Source: DASUZB01 sp036377075 (GTDB lineage Bacteria > Actinomycetota > CALGFH01). From it: DNA of 31,388 nt. The DNA is taken from contig DASUZB010000021.1 of assembly GCA_036377075.1 (NCBI GenBank), positions 1 through 31,388 on the forward strand, in the 5' to 3' direction. Shown here piece by piece: positions 22,567 through 28,504 of this stretch. Under the pieces are notes generated by a model. The model did not search any database. It was not told where the DNA came from and saw nothing but the letters and a program-made list of their open reading frames with translations. Within the stretch, counting starts at the first letter, position 1, and each line of letters begins with the position of its first letter. The position numbers were made by a program, and so were the translations under genes.

Positions 22567-22926
22567 ATGCAGCTCATCGATTACACGCTGGCGAAGAAGG
22601 CGAAGCTCCTGCAGCTTCGCGGTGGGCGGCTGTCCCGCGACGAGGTCTGCGACGCCCACCCGGAGCTGCTCCGCGCGGCCCGCAACGTCGGTGAGCGCAC
22701 CAGCAGGCCCTGCCCCGTCTGCGAGGAGCTCAGCCTGGTGCACGTCAACTACGTGTTCGGCGACGCCCTGCGCCAGGAGTCCGGCCGCGTCTGGCCCCGC
22801 GCCCGCCTCGGCGACCTGCACCGTTCCGCCGAGGAGTTCGCCTGCTACGTGGTCGAGGTCTGCACCGCCTGCTACTGGAACCACCTGGCGCAGCGCTACC
22901 TGTTCCAGCGCCGCAACGCCGTCTGA
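22567..22926 (+). CDS. DUF5318 zinc-ribbon-like protein
   Basis: A 119-residue actinobacterial protein of unknown function, equivalent by position and sequence type to Rv0049. It has SRPCPVCEELSLVHVNYVFG (CxxC) and VVEVCTACYWNHLAQRY (CxxC), together a four-Cys zinc ribbon, with an N-terminal RGGRLSRDEVCDAHPELLRAA helix pair. The conserved position just before the class A PBP gene suggests a role near cell-wall synthesis, though nothing proves it. ATG 22567 has no clear ribosome-binding site. The PBP gene follows 81 bases later on the same strand. Confidence 0.8.
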   Translation: MQLIDYTLAKKAKLLQLRGGRLSRDEVCDAHPELLRAARNVGERTSRPCPVCEELSLVHVNYVFGDALRQESGRVWPRARLGDLHRSAEEFACYVVEVCTACYWNHLAQRYLFQRRNAV

Positions 22927-23007
22927 GCCGTCCCGGTTCCCAGCCGGCCGCAAGGCTGCCCCGCCGCGAAGAGAAGCTTTTCCGATCCTGCGGTAGAGTC
23001 GTCGGCC

Positions 23008-25242
23008 ATGGCCGCACGCACGACGACGACGCCTGGAATGACGCCGCGCGTTGCCAGGTACTCGCCCCCCCAGACGCGCCCACCCCAGACGCGCTCGCGA
23101 CTCCGCCGCGTACTGCGCTGGACGCTGTGGCTCGCCATACCGGTCGTGGCGGTCGCCATCGGCGGCGTGGTCGGCGTGCTCTACGCCTTCGCCAACGTGC
23201 CGCTGCCGGAGAAGGCGCCGACCCCGCAGGCGATCATCTTCCAGGACACCTACGGCCACCAGCTCACCACCCTCGCCCCGGAGGAGAACCGCCGCGAGGT
23301 CCCGGTCGAGACGATCTCGCCGAACATGAAGGCGGCCGTGCTCGCCGCCGAGGACCGCGGCTTCTACCACCACGGCGCCCTCTCCTACCGGGGCCTTGCC
23401 CGCGCCGCCTTCGCCAACGTCGTGCAGCGCAGGGTCGCCCAGGGCGGCTCGACCATCACGCAGCAGTACGTCAAGAACGCGATCCCCGACGTGGGCCGCG
23501 AGCGCACGCTGTTCCGCAAGCTCAAGGAAGCCATCGTGGCGGTCAAGCTGGAGCAGAAATACTCCAAGGACCAGATCCTCGGCTTCTACCTCAACACGAT
23601 CTACTTCGGCCGCGGCGCCTACGGGGTCGAGGCGGCGGCCCGGACCTATTTCCCCAAGGTCGGCAACCGGCCGCCGACCAAGTCGGGCAACCTCACCCCC
23701 GCCCAGGCCGCCTTCCTCGCCGGCGCGATCCGCAGCCCCGAGTTCTACTCCAAGCCTGAGAACGCCCATTCGGCCAAGGCGAGGCGCAACATCGTGCTGC
23801 AGACGATGGTCCTGCAGGGCTCGCTGACCCAGGAGCAGGCCGCCAAGGCGATGGCCGTGCCGCTCGGCGTCACCTACAACAAGGCGTCGCGCGACGTCTC
23901 CGGGATCGCCCGCTCGCCCGCGCCCTACTTCCTGGAGAAGGTCCGCCAGCAACTGGTCGACCGGCTCGGCGAGCAGCGCGCCAACCTCGGCGGCTTCCAG
24001 GTCCGCACTACCCTCGACCCGCGCATGCAGAAGGCGGCGGCCATCGCCGTCAGCCAGGTCCTCACCCGCCGCGGCGACCCGGAGGCCTCGCTGGTCGCCA
24101 TCGACCCGACGACCGGCGCCGTGCGCGCCATGTACGGCGGCCGCAACTACCAGAAGCAGCAGTTCAACCTCGCCACCGACGCGATGCGCCAGGCGGGCTC
24201 GACGATGAAGCCGTTCGTGCTCGAGCAGTGGCTCAAGGACGGCAACTCCGTCAGGGCGACCTTCCGGGGGCCGCCCAGGATCGTGGTCGACGGCCAGCCG
24301 ATCCACAACTACGGCGACGAGTCCTTCGGCACCGTCGACCTGCTGCAGGCCACCAGGGACTCGATCAACACCGTCTACATGCAGCTGATCGAGAAGGCCC
24401 AGGCCCCGCGCGTCGCCGAGACCGCCGGCCTCACCGGGGTGAACGACATCCTGTCGTCCCTGGAGCACCGTCCCAACCTCACCAAGCACCCCTCCCTGGC
24501 CCTCGGCGCCAGCGGCGTGAGCACCCTGCAGCTCGCCTCGGCCTACGGCACCTGGGCCAACCAGGGCGTCCACGTCCAGCCCTACCTGATCGAGGGCATC
24601 TACGACCTCGCCGGCCGGCAGATCGAGCTGATCGACCAGCACGGCCGCAAGTTCGGCCCGCACCAGGCGGTGAAGCACCAGGTGGTCTCCCGCGAGGTCG
24701 CCAACACCATCAACGGCGCCCTGCAGGGCGTGATCGAGCGCGGCACCGGCACCGCCGCCCAGATCGGCCGCCCGGCCGCCGGCAAGACCGGCACGACCAA
24801 CGACTACACCGACGCCCGCTTCGTCGGCTACACCCCCAACCTGGTCGCCTCGGTCTGGATGGGCTACCTGGACGAGCGCCACAAGCTGCTGAACGTGCAC
24901 GGCATCCCGCAGGTCTCCGGTGGCTCGCTGCCCGCCCTGATGTGGAAGGACTTCATGTCGCGGGCGCTGTTCGGCACCGCGCCGACCCCGTTCACCACGC
25001 CGGACCCGAGCAGCGCCGTCCAGGCGACGACCGCGCCGCCCTCCACCACCGCCCCGCCGCGGACCACGGCGCCGCCGAGCACCGTGCCGCGCACCACCAG
25101 CCCGCCGAGCAGCACCACGCCGCCGTCGTCGACCACCGGCATCACGTTCCCCAGCTCGACCGTTCCCAAGTCGACGGTCAAGCCGCCGGGGCCAGGGACC
25201 GAGTCCGAGCCACCCACCGAACCGCCACCCGGCGGCGGCTAG
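23008..25242 (+). CDS. Bifunctional class A penicillin-binding protein
   Basis: A 744-residue PonA1-type enzyme that polymerises lipid II and cross-links peptidoglycan outside the membrane. Order: short cytoplasmic tail with a repeated PPQTR, membrane helix about 37-61, GT51 glycosyltransferase (catalytic Glu115 in AAEDRGFYHHGA, then GGSTITQQYVKN), transpeptidase with nucleophile Ser398 in GSTMKPF, SIN at 452-454 and KTGTT at 593-597. The last 80 residues are a Thr/Pro/Ser-rich low-complexity tail like that of mycobacterial PonA1, a likely wall-spanning or O-glycosylated segment; no PASTA domain. ATG 23008 lacks a strong ribosome-binding site; TAGAGT eight bases upstream could serve a leaderless message. 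Confidence 0.95.
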   Translation: MAARTTTTPGMTPRVARYSPPQTRPPQTRSRLRRVLRWTLWLAIPVVAVAIGGVVGVLYAFANVPLPEKAPTPQAIIFQDTYGHQLTTLAPEENRREVPVETISPNMKAAVLAAEDRGFYHHGALSYRGLARAAFANVVQRRVAQGGSTITQQYVKNAIPDVGRERTLFRKLKEAIVAVKLEQKYSKDQILGFYLNTIYFGRGAYGVEAAARTYFPKVGNRPPTKSGNLTPAQAAFLAGAIRSPEFYSKPENAHSAKARRNIVLQTMVLQGSLTQEQAAKAMAVPLGVTYNKASRDVSGIARSPAPYFLEKVRQQLVDRLGEQRANLGGFQVRTTLDPRMQKAAAIAVSQVLTRRGDPEASLVAIDPTTGAVRAMYGGRNYQKQQFNLATDAMRQAGSTMKPFVLEQWLKDGNSVRATFRGPPRIVVDGQPIHNYGDESFGTVDLLQATRDSINTVYMQLIEKAQAPRVAETAGLTGVNDILSSLEHRPNLTKHPSLALGASGVSTLQLASAYGTWANQGVHVQPYLIEGIYDLAGRQIELIDQHGRKFGPHQAVKHQVVSREVANTINGALQGVIERGTGTAAQIGRPAAGKTGTTNDYTDARFVGYTPNLVASVWMGYLDERHKLLNVHGIPQVSGGSLPALMWKDFMSRALFGTAPTPFTTPDPSSAVQATTAPPSTTAPPRTTAPPSTVPRTTSPPSSTTPPSSTTGITFPSSTVPKSTVKPPGPGTESEPPTEPPPGGG

Positions 25243-25253
25243 GCGGCGGGCAC

Positions 25254-26657
25254 GTGAGACGGGTCGCCTCGGTGGTGCGGGCGGCCGTGGGGGGCGACGT
25301 CACGCGCTCCTGGTCGCCCCGGCGGACCACCCTGCTGCTGCTCGGGCTGTGGGCGCTGACGCGGCTGGTGCTGCTGGTGGTCTCGCTCAACCCCCACGTC
25401 TACTCGGCCGCGCTCTTCGGTGACGTGCGCCTCTACGGCGCCAAGGTGGAGCGCATGTTCCAGGGCGAGCTCCCCTACCGGGACGTGGCCATCGAGTACC
25501 CGCCCGGCAGCGTGCCGTTCACCATCCTGCCGGCGCTCGCCGTCGGCACCGGCGCGCACTACCGGCTCGCCTTCGCGGTCGAGATGCTGGCCGTCGACGG
25601 GCTCGGCCTCTACGCCGCGGCGCGGCTCGCGCGGGTGCTCGACGCCGGCCGCCGCCGCATCCCGCTCGCCTGGGTGTTCGGCATGCTGGCCGTCGGGCCG
25701 CTGCTGCTGCTCCGTTTCGACCTGGTGCCGGCCGTCTGCGTGCTGCTCGCGGTGCTGTTCGCCGCCGAGGGGCGGCCCGCCGCGGCGGCGGCCGCGCTCG
25801 GCTACGGCACCGCGGCCAAGCTCTACCCGGCCGTGCTCGCCCCCCTGCTGGTCCTCGGGCTGGTGCCGGCGCTCGGCTGGTGGCGGGCGCTGCGCCGCAC
25901 GGTGCCGGCGTTCCTGGCCGGCTTCGCCGTGACGGTGGGCCCGGCCCTGGCGCTGTCGCCCAGGGGCACGCTCGGGGCGGTCCTCTACCACGTCGCCCGC
26001 GGGGTGCAGATCGAGAGCCTCTGGGCCAGCGCCATCGGCATCGCCCACGTGGTCGCCGGGCTGCCGGCCCGCACCGTGGTCGGCTTCGGCGCCTACGACC
26101 TCGACTCGAGCGTCTCCGGCGCGGCCAAGACCCTCAGCAGCGTCCTGACCCTGGTGGCCCTCGCGGCCGCGGCCTGGCTGGTGTGGCGGCGCTCGCGCCG
26201 CCGAGGCGGGCTCGGCCCGGCCGACTGGGCCGGGGTGATGACCCTCGGGGTGTTCGCCTTCGTGCTGCCGACCCGGGTGCTCTCCCCCCAGTACCTGGTC
26301 TGGCTCTTCGCCCCCATGGCCGGCCTGGCCGAGCGCCGGCCCGGCCGCCGCGCCCTCTGGGTGCTCGGCACGGCGGCGCTGCTGAGCCAGGTGATCTTCC
26401 CGTTCCGCTACAACCAGCTGCGCCACCTCGCCCCCTTCGACGTCGGCCTGCTCGCCGTCCGCAACCTGCTGCTGGTGTGGTGCTGCGCGCTGGTGGTCCG
26501 CGCCCTCGCCGGCGGTCCCGACCCCGACCTGGCCGCGTCCGCCGACGCCGAGGCCGGACACGCGGCGGGCCCCGCCGGCGGCAGCAACGGAGCGCCGGGG
26601 CACCAGTCCGCGGCCGGGACCACCTCAGGGACGGACGCCGCCGTGGGAAGAACCTGA
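25254..26657 (+). CDS. GT87-type membrane glycosyltransferase (mannosyltransferase-like)
   Basis: A 467-residue integral membrane protein of the GT-C fold, family GT87 (formerly DUF2029), which uses polyprenyl-phosphate sugars at the outer face of the membrane. Around ten hydrophobic helices are visible; the second loop has GELPYRDVAIEYPPGS, followed by LRFDLVPAVCVLLA and, later, PTRVLSPQYLVWLFAP, all typical of the family. The last 50 residues are a polar Ala/Gly/Ser tail. GTG 25254, 11 bases after the PBP stop, is the chosen start with only a weak GGCGGG. Equivalent in place to Rv0051. Co-transcription with the class A PBP points to glycosylation of an envelope component, possibly lipoglycans or secreted proteins. 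Confidence 0.82.
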   Translation: MRRVASVVRAAVGGDVTRSWSPRRTTLLLLGLWALTRLVLLVVSLNPHVYSAALFGDVRLYGAKVERMFQGELPYRDVAIEYPPGSVPFTILPALAVGTGAHYRLAFAVEMLAVDGLGLYAAARLARVLDAGRRRIPLAWVFGMLAVGPLLLLRFDLVPAVCVLLAVLFAAEGRPAAAAAALGYGTAAKLYPAVLAPLLVLGLVPALGWWRALRRTVPAFLAGFAVTVGPALALSPRGTLGAVLYHVARGVQIESLWASAIGIAHVVAGLPARTVVGFGAYDLDSSVSGAAKTLSSVLTLVALAAAAWLVWRRSRRRGGLGPADWAGVMTLGVFAFVLPTRVLSPQYLVWLFAPMAGLAERRPGRRALWVLGTAALLSQVIFPFRYNQLRHLAPFDVGLLAVRNLLLVWCCALVVRALAGGPDPDLAASADAEAGHAAGPAGGSNGAPGHQSAAGTTSGTDAAVGRT

Positions 26658-26683
26658 CCTGACCCTGTGGACAGCGGGAGCGA

Positions 26684-26711
26684 TTGTCGCAGGAAGATGG
26701 CAGAATATGGC
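26684..26711 (+). promoter_or_regulatory. Promoter candidate for the rpsF-ssb-rpsR-rplI operon
   Basis: TTGTCG (26684-26689), 16 bases, TATGGC (26706-26711), in an AT-richer pocket of the 225-bp gap before rpsF. A housekeeping-type match of moderate quality, giving a leader of about 165 bases. Confidence 0.4.
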
Positions 26712-26756
26712 CATGGCTGGGAACACACGTTCGATCCTGAACCGGGTCCCTGAATC

Positions 26757-26802
26757 GGGTCCTGGAGCGGACCCAGGCATGGGGCCTCGGCTCGTTGCCG
26801 AG
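26757..26802 (+). ncRNA. Structured rpsF leader, possible autoregulatory RNA
   Basis: Two hairpins follow each other: GGGTCC/GGACCC (26757-26762 and 26769-26774, loop 6) and CTCGGC/GCCGAG (26786-26791 and 26797-26802, loop 5). rpsF messages in many bacteria carry a leader bound by the S6:S18 pair. I could not match this one to the published motif, so the regulatory role is a guess from position. Confidence 0.3.
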
Positions 26803-26882
26803 TGGAGCACGACGCTGTTACCCTCGGTCGGCTTCACGCTCCTGCTCCCGCCAGGGGGCCGCTTCAGTCCAGAGGAGGTGAC

Positions 26883-27176
26883 ATGCGCAAGTACGAGGTC
26901 ATGCTCATCCTCGATCCCAGCCTGGAAGACAAGGACGCCAAGGCTGCGGTCGACAGGTACCTCAAGACGATCACCAGCCGGAACGGCAAGGTCCTCGAGG
27001 TCGATCACTGGGGCAAGCGCCGCTTCGCCTACGAGATCCGGCACATCAACGAGGGCTACTACTCGGTGATCACGATCGAGGCCGAGACCGAGACGGTGGA
27101 CGAGTTCTCCCGTGTGCTCGGCCTGGCCGACAACGTGATCCGGCACAAGGTCGTCCGGCCGGAGGCCGCCGCCTGA
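26883..27176 (+). CDS. rpsF: 30S ribosomal protein S6
   Basis: A 97-residue S6, with the family's opening MRKYEVMLILDPSLED, central GKVLEVDHWGKRRFAYEI and NEGYYSVITIEAET, and C-terminal LADNVIRHKVVRPE. S6 binds S18 on the platform of the small subunit. ATG 26883 has AGAGGAGGTGA directly upstream, which excludes the longer in-frame extension. First gene of the rpsF-ssb-rpsR-rplI-dnaB group. Confidence 0.97.
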   Translation: MRKYEVMLILDPSLEDKDAKAAVDRYLKTITSRNGKVLEVDHWGKRRFAYEIRHINEGYYSVITIEAETETVDEFSRVLGLADNVIRHKVVRPEAAA

Positions 27177-27281
27177 GACGGCAGCCAACGACGTTCTCCT
27201 TCCCCGCCTGGCCCTCCGGGGCCTCGTCCCTGCAGGTCGTGCCCGGCCCTGGCCGGCGCGGGATGTGAGTGAGGTGTACTG

Positions 27282-27728
27282 GTGGCAAGTGACAACCAGG
27301 TCGTGCTCGTCGGCAACCTGACCGCCGACCCCGAGTTGAAGTTCACGTCCAACGGCGTCGCGGTGGCCAACTTCCGGCTCGCCGTGACCCCCCGGGTGCG
27401 TGACGGCGACCAGTGGAGGGACGGCGACACGTCGTTCTTCCGCGTCAACGTCTGGCGCCAGCAGGCCACGAACATCGCCGACACGCTGCAGAAGGGCATG
27501 CGGGTGGTGGTCGTCGGCCGGCTGCGGATGCGCTCCTGGGAGACGCCAGAGGGCGAGCAGCGCTCGGTCACCGAGGTCGAGGCCGACGAGATCGGCCCCA
27601 GCCTGAAGTTCGCCACCGCCAAGGTGGAGCGCTCGTCCTACAGCGGCGGTGGCGGCGGTGGCGGCGACGACTCGGCCGCCGCGAGCCGCGGCGGCGGTGG
27701 CCAGTTCAGCGACGAGCCGCCGTTCTGA
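27282..27728 (+). CDS. ssb: Single-stranded DNA-binding protein
   Basis: A 148-residue SSB. The OB fold covers residues 1-115 (NQVVLVGNLTADPELKFTSN, VAVANFRLAVTPR, FFRVNVWRQQATNIADTLQK), followed by a short Gly/Ser-rich linker and the acidic C-terminal tip SDEPPF that recruits replication and repair partners. GTG 27282 has GAGGTG about nine bases upstream. Shorter than many actinobacterial SSBs because the linker is brief. Lies between rpsF (105-bp gap) and rpsR (49 bp with a strong hairpin). Confidence 0.96.
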   Translation: MASDNQVVLVGNLTADPELKFTSNGVAVANFRLAVTPRVRDGDQWRDGDTSFFRVNVWRQQATNIADTLQKGMRVVVVGRLRMRSWETPEGEQRSVTEVEADEIGPSLKFATAKVERSSYSGGGGGGGDDSAAASRGGGGQFSDEPPF

Positions 27729-27734
27729 GACATG

Positions 27735-27760
27735 GGCCGGACCGCTCGCGCGGTCCGGCC
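27735..27760 (+). promoter_or_regulatory. 11-bp hairpin directly before the rpsR ribosome-binding site
   Basis: GGCCGGACCGC (27735-27745), tetraloop TCGC, GCGGTCCGGCC (27750-27760); the AGGAGG of rpsR starts at the next base. Starts six bases after the ssb stop. No T-run follows, so it is not a standard terminator; it may set RNA stability, partial termination or r-protein binding. Confidence 0.6.
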
Positions 27761-27777
27761 AGGAGGAACCACACGCG

Positions 27778-28011
27778 ATGCCGAAGAGCACGTTCCAGCG
27801 CAAGCCGAAGCGCAAGTTCTGCCAGTTCTGCGCTGACAAGCAGGACTACGTCGACTACAAGGACGTCAACCTGCTGCGCAAGTTCATGAGCGACCGGGGC
27901 AAGATCCGCGCCCGCCGCGTCACCGGCAACTGCGCGCAGCACCAGCGCGACGTCGCCACCGCGATCAAGAACGCCCGCGAGATGGCGCTACTGCCCTACT
28001 CGATCCGCTGA
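27778..28011 (+). CDS. rpsR: 30S ribosomal protein S18, zinc-binding form
   Basis: A 77-residue S18 with RKFCQFCADKQDYVDYKDVN and later GNCAQHQRDVATAIKNAREM. The CxxC pair plus the second Cys/His set is the zinc-binding (C+) S18 type; many actinobacteria also carry a C- paralogue used under zinc limitation elsewhere. ATG 27778 has AGGAGG 11 bases upstream, immediately after a strong hairpin. rplI follows nine bases later. Confidence 0.97.
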   Translation: MPKSTFQRKPKRKFCQFCADKQDYVDYKDVNLLRKFMSDRGKIRARRVTGNCAQHQRDVATAIKNAREMALLPYSIR

Positions 28012-28020
28012 GAGGAAGTC

Positions 28021-28467
28021 GTGAAGGTCATCCTGAACCAGGAGGTCCGTGGGGTCGGCGCCCCCGGGGACATCGTCGACGTGGCCGACGGCTACGGTCG
28101 CAACTACCTGCTGCCACGCAACCTGGCCCGGCTCGCCACTCCGGGCGCCGTGCGCCAGGCCGAGGGTATCCGCGCCCGCCGGGTCGCCCGCGAGATCGCC
28201 GACCTCGAGCAGGCCCGCACCATCGCGGCGCACCTCGAGTCGCTGCGCGTGGTGATCCCCGCCAAGGCCGGGAGCGAGGGCAGGCTGTTCGGCTCCGTGA
28301 CCACGCCGCAGATCGTCGAGGCCGTCGAGCGCACCGGCGGGACCACCATCGACCGCCGCCGCATCCACCTCGACGCCCCCATCAAGCAGACCGGCGGTCA
28401 CCAGGTGACCGTCCGCCTCCACCCCGAGGTCGAGGCGACCGTGAACCTGGAGATCGTGCCCGCATAG
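28021..28467 (+). CDS. rplI: 50S ribosomal protein L9
   Basis: A 148-residue L9. N-terminal 23S-rRNA-binding domain with MKVILNQEVRGVGAPGDIVDV and GYGRNYLLPRNLA, long connecting helix (RQAEGIRARRVAREIADLEQ), and C-terminal domain with GRLFGSVTTPQIVEA. GTG 28021 follows GAGAGGAAG at two bases. dnaB starts 37 bases after the stop. Confidence 0.97.
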   Translation: MKVILNQEVRGVGAPGDIVDVADGYGRNYLLPRNLARLATPGAVRQAEGIRARRVAREIADLEQARTIAAHLESLRVVIPAKAGSEGRLFGSVTTPQIVEAVERTGGTTIDRRRIHLDAPIKQTGGHQVTVRLHPEVEATVNLEIVPA

Positions 28468-28504
28468 ACGACCGGCCTGACCGCGCCGCGGCAAGGAGCA
28501 GCAC

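Noticed and set aside
24864..25217. Minus-strand frame opposite the PBP tail with Gly/Val repeats
   Set aside because: It is the complement of the Thr/Pro repeat codons and has no start signals.
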